Below are positions 36,019-45,541 of a stretch of DNA of 64,000 bases, in pieces. The stretch spans positions 35,741 to 99,740 of the forward strand of contig JAJRPM010000009.1 in assembly GCA_024280775.1 (NCBI GenBank), given 5' to 3'. Under the pieces are notes generated by a model, which saw only the letters and a list, made by a program, of their open reading frames with translations, was not told where the DNA came from and ran no database searches. The stretch's first letter is position 1. Every line of letters begins with the position of its first letter. Source of the DNA: Candidatus Zixiibacteriota bacterium. Its GTDB lineage: Bacteria > Zixibacteria > MSB-5A5 > GN15 > JACZUZ01. Position numbers and translations under genes: made by a program.

Positions 36019-37233
36019 ATGAACTACCGCATCAAACTCTTGTGTATCTTGCTAGTAGCGCAAAGTTGTATTGCTTCCTGCGCTCATGTTTCTAATCGCT
36101 TGCCACAAGAGTTAAGTCGGATGCATGATTTCTTGAGCGAAGATGATCCGGGGAAGTGCCGCAAGTATCACTACAACTTCGAGCGCCACGCGCCACGCCT
36201 ATATCAAGAAAACCAGATAGACTCAATTCTCAGTATTGTTGACTTCATCAAGAATGAATGTGGACCATCCGCGGATCTGGAAGTGGTGAGGCTGTTGCTT
36301 CTGATGGAGAGAGATGGATTCAACGACACTCTTATCGGTTCTGCGACCATACCGCAGATGCTCTGGCATCGAAGCAAAGAAGAGCGCCTTCTGCGTTGGT
36401 CACATTGGGATATGCTCTACGGCTCCGAGCAGCCTCTGGACAATACTCACGACAGATTCACCGAGTTCATTACTAAGCTGGCTGCCAAGGTGGGTTCAGC
36501 CGCAAATGCCGCGCCGTCTCAACAGGCTATAGGGCTTTTCTACAGCGGAGAATTCGACAGCGCATTCAGCAAGATACAATCTCGCCCGATGGTAAGAACA
36601 GCGTTGCGAGAGAATTACGCCAAGTTTGTAGAGAAAACAAAGAAGATGTTTCCGACAAAAGGGAACGTAGCATTTTTTACCAGCAGCTGGAGACCAAGAG
36701 GCGCCAATCGTCTGCTTGGAAATCACCCGGAATTTGGTATGCAGGTTGGCGGAGAGGGGCGCAGGTGGCGATCGGATTTCATAGTTAGCTACCGCTTTTC
36801 ATCCTCCAAGAACAGATTCGTCGTTGATAGTCTCGGGACGTTGGTCTCCACAGACGAATTCAACAGCTGGTTTATCGGGTTGGATGGTGGATACAAGTTC
36901 TTGGATACAAAACTCTTCAGCGCAGACATCTTCGTTGGTCTTGCTTATGATGTGTTACTAAGTGTTACTAAGGATGTGGATCCAAAAGAATACGTCAACC
37001 ACCGCTCACTAGCGGCAAGCGTGGGTCTAAGACAAAGAGTTTTTTTGAATCAGAAAAGCGGATGGTATTTGGGTGGCATGGTTCGCTACAGCGTTGTTAA
37101 CTATGGAAACCCCAGAGGAACTGATCTTTCAGGGCATACGCTGACCTTTTCTGTTGTGACTGGCTGGAGTTTTCAAGAGACTCTCGGCGCTTTTCTGAAC
37201 AAACTCAACTACAAGGGCAATCGCCGTAAATGA
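36019..37233 (+). CDS. lipoprotein with probable outer-membrane beta-strand C-terminus
   Basis: A 404-residue protein. The signal ends in the lipobox IASC (LLVAQSCIASC). Residues 30-220 are helical with no recognised domain. From about residue 225 on, alternating hydrophobic strands (FIVSYRFSSSK, FIGLDGGYKFL, IFVGLAYDVLLSV, WYLGGMVRYSVVNYG, TFSVVTGWSF) resemble membrane-barrel strands. I know no family for it. A hairpin follows the stop. Confidence 0.65.
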   Translation: MNYRIKLLCILLVAQSCIASCAHVSNRLPQELSRMHDFLSEDDPGKCRKYHYNFERHAPRLYQENQIDSILSIVDFIKNECGPSADLEVVRLLLLMERDGFNDTLIGSATIPQMLWHRSKEERLLRWSHWDMLYGSEQPLDNTHDRFTEFITKLAAKVGSAANAAPSQQAIGLFYSGEFDSAFSKIQSRPMVRTALRENYAKFVEKTKKMFPTKGNVAFFTSSWRPRGANRLLGNHPEFGMQVGGEGRRWRSDFIVSYRFSSSKNRFVVDSLGTLVSTDEFNSWFIGLDGGYKFLDTKLFSADIFVGLAYDVLLSVTKDVDPKEYVNHRSLAASVGLRQRVFLNQKSGWYLGGMVRYSVVNYGNPRGTDLSGHTLTFSVVTGWSFQETLGAFLNKLNYKGNRRK

Positions 37234-37611
37234 TTGTGAGCGCACTTTGGGAAATGACTGCGCTCGACATTTTCACCACAACCTCACCCCAAATTCCGCA
37301 GCCTCCCATAGTAGGTGAGAGCGCCAACCGGAAACAAGAAGCGCCTCACAAATCTACAAAAAGACTACAACATCCTTGACTCGCTATGCTCTATATGCCA
37401 AACGAACCCATTTTGTTCGTTCGAGAAGTTGACGTAAGCGTCGTGTCAGCGCCGTGTTTCTAAACGAATTCCAATTCCCGGTCTCTATGCAGTAAGAAAT
37501 GATGCAAACGCATTATTGTTAATCGCATTTCAAATGCGCTATTTAATTTAGGCGGGACACCGAGGATCTCGCACAAAATATTCAACTTTCATTCAAAAGG
37601 AGAAACTGGTC
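37234..37611. other. 380-bp gap with a hairpin
   Basis: After the lipoprotein gene comes a hairpin at 37238-37265 (7-bp GAGCGCA/TGCGCTC, loop of 14, then ATTTTC), a weak terminator candidate. The remainder holds no gene; the last 90 bases are AT-rich with a good ribosome site for the next small gene. Confidence 0.4.
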
Positions 37612-37884
37612 ATGACTGCCAGAACAAGAGAGCATGATGTCAGGCCGAGAGCCGCGAACCAAGTGTTGTTTGATGAGATTGAAGGCCCGGGAGCCTACAT
37701 CGCGAACTGGAGCGGCCATCTGATTCGGGTGCCAGAGGAAGGCCTGAAAGCTGGAAGTTCACCGACTATTGAAGTCCTGGGCAAAGAGCCGATGGTTGTG
37801 ACGAAACTCAGTGACAATCCATTCTGCACGATTTCAAAAGCTCGCATGATAGCGGCAGATCTCGATCTGCAAGTGAACTTCTGA
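37612..37884 (+). CDS. small conserved-looking hypothetical protein
   Basis: A 90-residue soluble protein with an AAAAGGAG ribosome site 8 bases before ATG 37612, so translation is well supported. It contains QVLFDEIEGPGAYIANWSGH, a short linker, then a beta-rich part VVTKLSDNPFCTISKARMIA, each exactly 20 residues or fewer. No family is recognised, no signal or membrane helix. It stands alone. Confidence 0.6.
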   Translation: MTARTREHDVRPRAANQVLFDEIEGPGAYIANWSGHLIRVPEEGLKAGSSPTIEVLGKEPMVVTKLSDNPFCTISKARMIAADLDLQVNF

Positions 37885-38425
37885 TTTGTGTAAGAGCGGT
37901 TAATGAGAATTCGCCTTTCAATTCCCTGGGACAACGGAGAGTCATTAACGAGAGTTGGGAAGCGCAATTCGAAACAACACCGCAAGAACACGCGACAGAC
38001 GGAAAAGACCTCTCAAGTCTGACTCATTCAGTCTACTTTGAGGGACGAAAAACAATTGTGGCGGTTTGCCGCATGGACTTGGGAAGTATCGATGCAAGAG
38101 CATTGATGCAAGAGTATTCGCATAGGCCCGGTGGGTGTTCTTGATGTAGAAACTGCTGATGTGAGCATTGACTGGGGACGCGAGCGCTTCATGGAGAGGA
38201 GCGCTCAAGATTGATACGTTGACCTATTGTGTGCCTGTTGTTGATGCCAGTAGCAATCTCTAGTCACATGGGTGCAACCGTCGCAATTTGTAAGTTATCA
38301 CAAGCATCACCTATTTTAGTCCTCGATAGAATCTTCTACTGGATTTCCTGCGTTGCGATTTATCGGCTAGCTTGTATAATTGTTATGCGGCTATAGGTCG
38401 TGTGGTGGATGCGAAACGAGGCGCT
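37885..38425. other. 540-bp gap before the PAS-LuxR regulator
   Basis: No gene supported on either strand. It contains a short direct repeat (GATGCAAGAG twice around 38090-38115) and a small inverted repeat GAGCGCT...AGCGCTC near 38180-38205. The end should contain the regulator promoter. Confidence 0.4.
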
Positions 38426-39157
38426 ATGTCTGATGAATCAGCAAACTCGCCTGAAAGGTATGTTACGCCGGCGAGTCTATCCTATTCAATATTTTCCGCC
38501 AAGGAAGAGCAAGCAGAGGAAGTTTGCATTCCTGGCTGGGTTAAATATCTGAGTGGACCGGTTTGGGTTTCTTCCGCTGAGAGGCGCATCAGTTACATCA
38601 ACGATGAAGCTCTGGAACTACTTGGAGTTGAAATCGGAGACTGTTTCGGTCGACCGTGTTATGAGGTCATAGGCGCAACTGATGAGTCACATCGACGATT
38701 CTGTTCTGAGAGCTGCAGGCTTCGCAGGTTGGCCGAGAGTCATGGAAAACTAAAACCGACACAATTGCAGTTAAGGTCCAGCGATGGAAAGACTCATTGG
38801 ATACAACTTGTTGTGATTCCGATTGAAGATTCAATCAACGGCGGCACAAGTTTGGTTCACTACGCTATCAACGAAGATCATCTACACGCAATCAAAAGCT
38901 ACTTGGTGACGATCACCAAGCGCACCCATCGTGAACAAACAGAAGGCGAGCCATCCCGCTATTTCCAACTCACAAAACGCGAACGCGAAATTCTCAAATT
39001 ACTCACCGAGGATGAAACGCTTTGGTCAATTGCCCACAAGCTGAATGTGAGCTACTCTACTGTTCGCAACCACGCCCAACATATTCTCGCCAAACTGGGT
39101 GTCCATTCAATAATTGAAGCCGTTGCCTATTACCTGGTAGCGCAAGACACAGACTGA
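38426..39157 (+). CDS. PAS-LuxR transcriptional regulator with cysteine cluster
   Basis: A 243-residue regulator. Residues 35-150 form a PAS-like domain (GPVWVSSAERRISYINDEA, in part) with a cysteine cluster: CFGRPC, then FCSESC about 15 residues on, a pattern seen in PAS domains thought to bind metal or Fe-S or sense redox. The C-terminal 65 residues are a LuxR helix-turn-helix (LTKREREILKLL, LNVSYSTVRNHAQHILAKLG). I chose ATG 38426 (GAGG 6 bases upstream) over TTG 38372. No partner kinase is adjacent, so it is likely a one-component sensor. Confidence 0.85.
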   Translation: MSDESANSPERYVTPASLSYSIFSAKEEQAEEVCIPGWVKYLSGPVWVSSAERRISYINDEALELLGVEIGDCFGRPCYEVIGATDESHRRFCSESCRLRRLAESHGKLKPTQLQLRSSDGKTHWIQLVVIPIEDSINGGTSLVHYAINEDHLHAIKSYLVTITKRTHREQTEGEPSRYFQLTKREREILKLLTEDETLWSIAHKLNVSYSTVRNHAQHILAKLGVHSIIEAVAYYLVAQDTD

Positions 39158-39356
39158 GATTCCGGTGTACCATCGATGAATCCCGGTGGCCGATAACAAC
39201 CTATCCTTCCTATTTCCCAAACAATCATACCCCCTGATATCCATCTTTAATAGAAACTTGTCCGTGAAGTTGTTTTCCCCTATGCTTTAACGTTGGAGTT
39301 CACTTATCTTAGAGCCAACATCAAGAAAAAAGACAACGGAAAGACCAAAGCAGACA

Positions 39357-40433
39357 ATGAAAACGCATAAGATAGCGGTAGTTGCCGGAGATGGAATCGG
39401 CCCGGAAGTTACGCGCGAGGCTCTAAAGGTTCTCGATGCAGTCGCGCAGTTGGAGGATTTCAAACTTGAGACAGTCGAATATCCATTCGGCTCAGAGCAT
39501 TATCTGAAAACCGGCGAATTGATGCCCGATTCGATTTTTGAGGAACTCAAAGGATTCGATGCAATTTTCCTGGGAGCGATTGGCGATCCCCGGGTGGAGG
39601 TCGGCCTGGTTGAGCGGGCGGTTATTGCCGGTATACGGTTCAAGCTCGATTTGTATATCAATTTACGGCCTATCAAGCTCTACCATGAGGCGCTGTGTCC
39701 GCTCAAGAACAAAACCTGCGCGGATATCGATATGGTTTTTGTGCGTGAGAATACCGAGGGGGCCTATATGGCTCTTGGCGGAATCATGAAAAAAGGCACA
39801 CCGGAGGAAATCGCGATTTGCGATATGGTGTGGACCAAACGCGGTTGCGAACGCGCGATTGAATATGCCTTCGAAGTTGCGCGCAAACGTGGCAAAGACA
39901 AAAAAGTCACGCTGGTGGACAAAGCCAATGCCATCCGCGCGATGGACATCTGGACCAGAACTTTTGAAGAGGTCGGCGAGCGCTATCCGGATATTTCGCG
40001 TGAGCACGCGTATATCGATGCGGCCTGCATGTGGATGGTGAAGAACCCGGAATGGTTTGATGTAGCGGTAACTGCCAATCTCTTTGGCGATATTATCACC
40101 GACCTAGGCGCAATGGTACAGGGCGGCATGGGCATCGCCGCCTCGGGGAATATCCACCCCGGTCAAGTATCAATGTTCGAACCCATCCACGGCTCCGCGC
40201 CAAAATACAAAGGCCAAAACGTAGCCTGCCCGATAGCGGCAATAATGGCCGGCGCCATGATGCTCGATTTCCTAGACGAAACAAAAGCCTCAGCCCGAAT
40301 AGAAAACGCCGTCACTACAATCCTCAAAGAAGGAAAACTACCGTCACTAGACGCCCGCTCCGGCATGAAGACTGACGCAGTAGGAGACATGGTAGCAAAA
40401 GCAGTAACGGAAGTAGGCGCAAAAGTTTCGTAG
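39357..40433 (+). CDS. leuB: isocitrate/isopropylmalate dehydrogenase family protein (LeuB-like)
   Basis: A 358-residue beta-decarboxylating dehydrogenase. [12 protein letters not shown] and the ENTEGAY, DKANAIR and NLFGDIITD motifs are standard. The cofactor loop reads [11 protein letters not shown]. Most NAD-dependent isopropylmalate dehydrogenases have APDIAG there, whereas Lys-Tyr is the NADP-isocitrate dehydrogenase pattern, so cofactor or substrate may differ. Length and the C-terminal [11 protein letters not shown] fit 3-isopropylmalate dehydrogenase, my best guess. No other leu genes are adjacent. A terminator-like hairpin follows at 40656. Confidence 0.85.
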   Translation: MKTHKIAVVAGDGIGPEVTREALKVLDAVAQLEDFKLETVEYPFGSEHYLKTGELMPDSIFEELKGFDAIFLGAIGDPRVEVGLVERAVIAGIRFKLDLYINLRPIKLYHEALCPLKNKTCADIDMVFVRENTEGAYMALGGIMKKGTPEEIAICDMVWTKRGCERAIEYAFEVARKRGKDKKVTLVDKANAIRAMDIWTRTFEEVGERYPDISREHAYIDAACMWMVKNPEWFDVAVTANLFGDIITDLGAMVQGGMGIAASGNIHPGQVSMFEPIHGSAPKYKGQNVACPIAAIMAGAMMLDFLDETKASARIENAVTTILKEGKLPSLDARSGMKTDAVGDMVAKAVTEVGAKVS

Positions 40434-40528
40434 TGAAGTTTAGTAGGGCAGAACCCCTGCGCTCCGGCTGTAATGGCAAATAGTTAATGTGAGGATACTG
40501 CTCGAAAAGAAGATATCTCGCTTGCAGT

Positions 40529-40615
40529 CGTAGTGGCGTCCCTTGGGGCGCCTTGGTTGCTTGCGCTGAGCGATTGTGCATAACCTGACAAGTCGGGGCA
40601 AGCCCCGCCACTACG
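40529..40615. repeat. palindromic repeat with 10-bp perfect ends
   Basis: CGTAGTGGCG at 40529-40538 is the exact complement of CGCCACTACG at 40606-40615; inside, GGGGC tracts pair imperfectly. The unit is about 87 bases. It has a different sequence from the 9620 element but a similar plan. Confidence 0.5.
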
Positions 40616-40655
40616 GGGGGGTGTGAATGAAAGGGTTAGTGAGTAGGCCTAGTGG

Positions 40656-40685
40656 CCCACCTTTCAGGTGGGTTTCTTTCTCATT
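40656..40685 (+). terminator. terminator-like hairpin
   Basis: A 7-bp stem CCCACCT-TTC-AGGTGGG is followed by a pyrimidine-rich TTTCTTTCTCATTT. It is 220 bases after the leuB-like stop, so it may end that transcript. Confidence 0.45.
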
Positions 40686-40782
40686 TCGTGACAATAGCTT
40701 CTTTCATAATGGCTCATTGCGTTTCGAAACCCAGCGGGGCGCCGCGCCGCTTGCGGCCCGTTGATAAAGGAAACAGCTTGTC

Positions 40783-41370
40783 ATGCGTATTGAGACTTCA
40801 AGGTTGATACTTCGTCCGCCGGTTGAGGATGACTGGAGGGATGTTTATGAAGGTGTTAAGGACATAGATGTTTCTCGGATGATGTCAGTGATTCCCCATC
40901 CTTACGAGCCAAGCGATGCGCAAGAGTTTATTGGACGAGTAATCAACTTCTGGAAAGCAGATCCTCAGACCGATTATACATTCTTTATCGAATCAAAAGA
41001 GAGCGGCAAAGTTATAGGCACATCCGGGTTGCACAGTGTCAATCGTTTCAATGGAACCACCTTCACTGGCTCCTGGATTCGTCAAGATCATTGGCGTCAA
41101 GGGTATATTCTTGAAGCGAAGGTTCCGATATTGGATTATGCCTTTGACACCTTGGGGCTTAGGCGAGTTGAGTCGAGCGCGTTTGTGCACAATACTGCCT
41201 CGCAGGCTATGTCTGCGAAGCTAGGTTTTGTTCGTGAGGGCGTGGCGATAGCCGCCAGGCGGAGTCGGGCAACCGGTGAGATTCACGATGAGGTTTGTTT
41301 CGGACTTTTTCGTGAGGGTTGGCAGACCGCCAAAGAGCGGATTCTTCGAAATTCTAATACAGTATCGTAA
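40783..41370 (+). CDS. GNAT N-acetyltransferase (RimJ/RimL-like)
   Basis: A 195-residue GNAT protein: ETSRLILRPPVEDDW at the N-terminus, then GKVIGTSGLHSVNRF (strand 4), the acetyl-CoA loop in SWIRQDHWRQGYILEA (degenerate Q/R-x-x-G-x-G/A; here RQGYI), and NTASQAMSAKLGFVREG. These fit the RimJ/RimL group that acetylates ribosomal or other protein N-termini, or antibiotics. It stands alone; substrate unknown. Confidence 0.85.
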   Translation: MRIETSRLILRPPVEDDWRDVYEGVKDIDVSRMMSVIPHPYEPSDAQEFIGRVINFWKADPQTDYTFFIESKESGKVIGTSGLHSVNRFNGTTFTGSWIRQDHWRQGYILEAKVPILDYAFDTLGLRRVESSAFVHNTASQAMSAKLGFVREGVAIAARRSRATGEIHDEVCFGLFREGWQTAKERILRNSNTVS

Positions 41371-41501
41371 AGCGCCGGAATTGCAGGACCGCTGGCGTGG
41401 GGGTTGTCAGCGAGTGGGAAACCTTCTATCTTGGGCCACGTAGGGATTTGTGGGGTGGTTGGATGAATAATTATTGATGTCTTAAACATTTGGGAGGTTT
41501 C

Positions 41502-44171
41502 ATGTTTAATCGCACTGCTTCACGTATTTCTGCTATCGCTGTATCTGCTACAGCTATAACTCGTTTCGCCGGTCTCACTATTGGCGCATTATTGATACTT
41601 CAGTCGGTTTCATTCGCTGATTTCAAGCGGCTTGACGATAATGCATCCCCTACTTTTCAAAGTATCAATCTCAAACTTGATCCGGCGTTGGCTGAATACA
41701 GCGGCTCGGTTTCGATTCAATTCGATATCAAAAAAGCTACCAACACTTTCAGTTTCAACGCCGAAGGATTGACACTCGGGAAAATGAAACTCAAAGGTCC
41801 GGATGGTTATGTTGGCTTTGGGAATACTGTCAATGAAGTTGACACTGGTGTTATTGATGTCACTACTGACGAGGAGATTCAACCGGGTTCCTACACATTG
41901 AACATTGATTTTACGAACGATTTCAATACTCAGGCTACGAGCTTGTATAAGCTAAAAGTTGGTGAGAACAGTTATAGTTTTACGCAGTTTGAATCTATTG
42001 ACGCGCGTGAAGCGTTCCCTTGTTGGGATGAGCCGATTTTCAAGATTCCGTTTCAAATGACTCTGACGGTTCCTGAGAATCATCAAACAGTTAGCAACAC
42101 GCCGTTCTTGAGTGAGAAAACTTCCGATGGTTGGAAGACAGTGGTCTTTGAAAAGACCAAGCCGATTCCGTCATACTTGTTGGCAATCGCCACTGGTGAA
42201 CTTGAGTTTGTGGATGTTCCGGGCATGTCGATTCCCGGTCGGATAGTGACAGTCAAAGGCAAGTCTGACATGGTTGCCGAGGCGGTCTCCGCTACTCCGA
42301 AGATTTTGAAGGCATTGGAGAACTATTTCGGCCGACCGTACCCCTACAAGAAACTTGATTTGCTTGCAGTGCCGGAGTTTTGGGCTGGCGCGATGGAGAA
42401 TGTCGGCGCGGTGACGTTCCGTGAAACAATTCTGCTGGTTGACCCTGCCGAAGCTACGGTATCTCAGAAAAGACGTTTGGCCTCGGTGGTGTCACATGAG
42501 TTAGCGCATATGTGGTTTGGTGATTTGGTGACGATGGAGTGGTGGGATGACTTGTGGTTAAATGAGTCATTTGCTTCCTGGATGGGCAACAAGATTACAC
42601 ATGAAGTGTTTCCGGAATATCAGATGGATATTTCCTCGGCGCGTCGAGCCAGTGGAGTGATGTCTAGTGACGCTCGTCCTTCGGCGGAGCCTATCAGGCA
42701 ACCTGTTAATGACCCGGGAGACTTGACCGGTAATTCCGGTGTTATCTATGTGAAAGGTGAAGCCACGCTGAAGATGTTTGAACAGTGGGTGAGGCCGGAA
42801 GTATTCCGCAAAGGTGTGTTGGACTATCTGGCGGCCCATGAGTGGGGCAACGCTACAGCTTCTGATTTGTGGAGTGCGCTTTCTGAAGCTTCAGGTAAGG
42901 ATGTCACAGCGGCGATGAGCGTTTTTATTGATAAGCCAGGAGTTCCGCAGGTTGAAGTGGAAACTGCGCTTGACGGTAGCATCACATTAACTCAGTCACG
43001 TTTTGCGAATTACGGTGTGACACAACCAGAGACACCGGTTTGGACAATTCCAGTGGAGTTGCGTTATGCGGACGAAAGTGGAATCCGTAGTAAGACCATA
43101 ACTCTCTCTGAGCCATCTATGACCGTCAAACTTGAATCCGACGGAGACATAAAATGGATTCTACCGAACCCGGGTATCACCGGCTACTACCGCTGGAAGA
43201 CTTCTGCAGCAGGGCTGAATGCAATTGCCAACGCTTCGTCTTCATTAGAACCGCGTGAAAAAATTGGTTACCTGGGAAATCTTTCGGCCTTGTTGGATGC
43301 AGGAATTGTGAGCGGCGGTGATTATCTCAAGGCATTGGGTGGATTGTCAGTTGATAAGGATGCTAATGTAATCTCTGCGGTGATTGCAGGATTAGGGAAA
43401 GTAGAGGGGGCATTTGTTCCTGATGAACTAAGCGAGCAGTATGCGATTTATGTGCGCAACACTTTGGCTCCGGCTTTGAAGCAATTTGGTATGGCGCCTA
43501 AGGCAGGAGAGGATGAAGCAATCACGCGGGTTCGTCCACAACTTATTGGAATAATGGTGAACAGCGGACATGACGAAGCAACACAGGAGTATTGCGAAAA
43601 GGTCGCAAAAAAGTACCTGGCAGACCCTCAGTCAGTGGAAGCGTCAACCATAGGCGTGGCAATTCAAGTGTCGGCTTTGCGCGGACATCGTGATATGTTC
43701 GATGAATATCGTAAGCGTTTCGAAACAGCGGAGAAACCCGCCGAGCGCAGTCGCTTCCTCAGCGCCTTGGGTCAATTCCGTGATCCTGAGTTGCGCGACG
43801 AGGCGTTGCTCTATGCCTTCGACGGGCCACTGCGTCCGCAGGAGTTATTCACTATTCCCGGTGGTGTTGCAAGAGTCTCGGATGCGAGTCAGGAATATAT
43901 TTTCACCTGGTTGCAAAAGAATTATGAAGCTATTACTTCGAAGATGCCGCCGATGTTCAAGACCTTCCTGCCATTTTTTGCCGGTGGTTGTTCGGGCGAA
44001 CTACTAGCTGAAGCCAATACTTTCTTCATGGATTCAACTCGCTATGTAAAAGGAGTTGAGCGTCAGTTAGGTCGAGTTTCCGATCAGGTAAATGATTGCG
44101 TCGGATTGCGCGAGCGAGAAGGACCGGCAGTTGCGGCGTATTTGCGTAGTTTATCAGACGACAAGAATTAG
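41502..44171 (+). CDS. M1 family aminopeptidase (exported)
   Basis: An 889-residue zinc metallopeptidase. An N-terminal hydrophobic stretch (FAGLTIGALLILQSVSFA) is a signal peptide. The beta-sandwich domain leads to the exopeptidase motif GAMEN and the zinc site HELAHMWFGDLVT...NESFASW (HExxH-x18-E). Two domains follow: a beta domain and a helical ERAP1-like C-terminal domain of about 330 residues. It cuts N-terminal residues from peptides outside the cytoplasm. GGAGG 6 bases before ATG 41502 supports this start over an upstream TTG. Confidence 0.93.
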   Translation: MFNRTASRISAIAVSATAITRFAGLTIGALLILQSVSFADFKRLDDNASPTFQSINLKLDPALAEYSGSVSIQFDIKKATNTFSFNAEGLTLGKMKLKGPDGYVGFGNTVNEVDTGVIDVTTDEEIQPGSYTLNIDFTNDFNTQATSLYKLKVGENSYSFTQFESIDAREAFPCWDEPIFKIPFQMTLTVPENHQTVSNTPFLSEKTSDGWKTVVFEKTKPIPSYLLAIATGELEFVDVPGMSIPGRIVTVKGKSDMVAEAVSATPKILKALENYFGRPYPYKKLDLLAVPEFWAGAMENVGAVTFRETILLVDPAEATVSQKRRLASVVSHELAHMWFGDLVTMEWWDDLWLNESFASWMGNKITHEVFPEYQMDISSARRASGVMSSDARPSAEPIRQPVNDPGDLTGNSGVIYVKGEATLKMFEQWVRPEVFRKGVLDYLAAHEWGNATASDLWSALSEASGKDVTAAMSVFIDKPGVPQVEVETALDGSITLTQSRFANYGVTQPETPVWTIPVELRYADESGIRSKTITLSEPSMTVKLESDGDIKWILPNPGITGYYRWKTSAAGLNAIANASSSLEPREKIGYLGNLSALLDAGIVSGGDYLKALGGLSVDKDANVISAVIAGLGKVEGAFVPDELSEQYAIYVRNTLAPALKQFGMAPKAGEDEAITRVRPQLIGIMVNSGHDEATQEYCEKVAKKYLADPQSVEASTIGVAIQVSALRGHRDMFDEYRKRFETAEKPAERSRFLSALGQFRDPELRDEALLYAFDGPLRPQELFTIPGGVARVSDASQEYIFTWLQKNYEAITSKMPPMFKTFLPFFAGGCSGELLAEANTFFMDSTRYVKGVERQLGRVSDQVNDCVGLREREGPAVAAYLRSLSDDKN

Positions 44172-44181
44172 GATTGTGCTT

Positions 44182-44214
44182 AGGACGTTAGAGGCGTAGC
44201 GCCTCTGACGTTCT
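44182..44214. terminator. 15-bp hairpin between convergent genes
   Basis: AGGACGTTAGAGGCG pairs with CGCCTCTGACGTTCT (two G-U pairs) around a TAG loop. It sits between the M1 peptidase and the ABC permease, both ending toward it. A short T-rich stretch follows on the plus side. Confidence 0.55.
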
Positions 44215-44231
44215 AGTTGTTCTTGACACTC

Positions 44232-44861
44232 TTACAGTTGTCTGCGGGAGAGAACTGTTACACCGATGAAGAATGAAATCACTCCGATACTCACTAGTAT
44301 TCCGACAGGTAGTAGCATTTCCTGATAGGAGAGTCCGCGCCAAATTGCTCCTTCTAGCGCGGTAATCCCCCAGCGCACCGGGCTTAGCGCCGCGAGTTTG
44401 ACCATCCAGGTTGGCATTGCTATTAGCGGAATCATGCCGCCGCCGGTCATTGAAAATACCAGCATGATACCCCATCCGGCGCCGGAGACGGCGCGTTCAG
44501 TTTTGCCTAACAAGGAAATGAGCATCATGATGCCCACAAAACAAACGGAGCTGGCAACAATTGCCATTGACAGCTTGAGCGGACTGGAAATTCGCACACC
44601 GAAAATAGTGTAACCAATGGCCATCAGGATAACAGATACTCCCAGCGCCGCAAGGAAACACGCCAGCGCTTTGCCGCCTATGATTTGTGTGTGTGACAAC
44701 GGGGCCAAACGCAGACGTACAAGTGTTCCGTGGGTGCGTTCGGTGACAATCGAAAGCGCAAAAGCTGTGACACAACCTAACAGTCCCCAAATCAACGCCT
44801 GGGGGAAAGTTATTTCAAATGCGGAATGCGGCCAGTCACGGTTGTCTACTACATCATGCAC
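44232..44861 (-). CDS. ABC-2 transporter permease, C-terminal fragment (frameshifted)
   Basis: The listed start is the first ATG in this frame, but the frame is open back to about 44913 and reads ANSGGPFQ before VHDVVDNRDW, the normal continuation of an ABC-2 permease. It encodes the five C-terminal membrane helices of the family (FPQALIWGLLGCVTAF, then SERT-like ERTHGTLVRLRLAPL and GGGMIPLIAMPTWM). Together with 44849-45541 it makes one normal-length permease of about 435 residues, split by a one-base shift at the T4 run 44901-44904. A sequencing error, a real mutation or a programmed shift are all possible. Confidence 0.8.
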   Translation of the reverse strand: MHDVVDNRDWPHSAFEITFPQALIWGLLGCVTAFALSIVTERTHGTLVRLRLAPLSHTQIIGGKALACFLAALGVSVILMAIGYTIFGVRISSPLKLSMAIVASSVCFVGIMMLISLLGKTERAVSGAGWGIMLVFSMTGGGMIPLIAMPTWMVKLAALSPVRWGITALEGAIWRGLSYQEMLLPVGILVSIGVISFFIGVTVLSRRQL

Positions 44862-45541
44862 TTCAAACTTTGGACGTTGAAATGGGCCGCCTGAGTTCGC
44901 TTTTCTGTGTTACCGGCTGTAGAGATGTCTTCTTCTTTTTCGTAGTACTTTTCCAGACTACCGAATAGTTGACTCAGGTTCTTTCGCTTTGACTCACTCA
45001 TTCCTGATGCCGAGTCACTCAATGTATCTAGCGCTTGAGCGCTGGAGCGGAACATCTTCTTGGCGGAATTAGGTTTCTGGAATTGTCCCATCACTAACGA
45101 AAAATGCGCCTCGGTTAGCAGTCCTTGCAAGAGCGCCGATTCGGCCTGACGTGACGGATCAATACCAACTTCAAACTGAGGGATTCCTCCCGGGTAGAGT
45201 GAGAAACCGCCTGAGGCGCTATCAGGCAGGAGCGCCACATAGGCTTGTCGCTTTCCTAAACGCACACTCTCACGCGCCGCAGGCAATGTTGTGTCACTGA
45301 CTTTTAGGGCTCCGGAGTTGTTCAATGACTCTCGGAACTCGCGCGCATACTGACTGCCACCAGTTCTATCAACAAACGCCAGGCTCAATTTGCCTCGTCC
45401 GCCACCAGAGCCCATGCCTCCCATCACCGAGCCAAAGAAAAGGGCCATTATCAACGGGAAAGCAAGTAGCCAAAACAATCCTGCCTTGTCACGGACAAGT
45501 AAGCGTAGGTCTTTTATCGCCATGTGCCAGATTGCGCGCAT
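44849..45541 (-). CDS. ABC-2 transporter permease, N-terminal fragment (frameshifted)
   Basis: Encodes the first membrane helix (KAGLFWLLAFPLIMALFFGS) and the large extracytoplasmic domain of an ABC-2/NatB-like permease, then runs out of frame after ...STAGNTEKR. Its last 20 residues (from TQAAHF) are not family-like. The next helices are in the overlapping C-terminal frame. Start ATG 45541 overlaps the last base of the ATPase gene upstream, so the pair is one operon. As it stands the fragment cannot form a transporter by itself. Confidence 0.8.
   Translation of the reverse strand: MRAIWHMAIKDLRLLVRDKAGLFWLLAFPLIMALFFGSVMGGMGSGGGRGKLSLAFVDRTGGSQYAREFRESLNNSGALKVSDTTLPAARESVRLGKRQAYVALLPDSASGGFSLYPGGIPQFEVGIDPSRQAESALLQGLLTEAHFSLVMGQFQKPNSAKKMFRSSAQALDTLSDSASGMSESKRKNLSQLFGSLEKYYEKEEDISTAGNTEKRTQAAHFNVQSLKCMM

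Larger units (their letters stand above)
40434..40782. other. 350-bp gap with palindromic repeats
   Basis: Non-coding. It holds an imperfect inverted repeat (40529-40615), a terminator hairpin (40656-40685) and GC-rich sequence (GGGCGCCGCGCCGCTTGCGG near 40738). The layout resembles dispersed palindromic elements. Confidence 0.5.
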
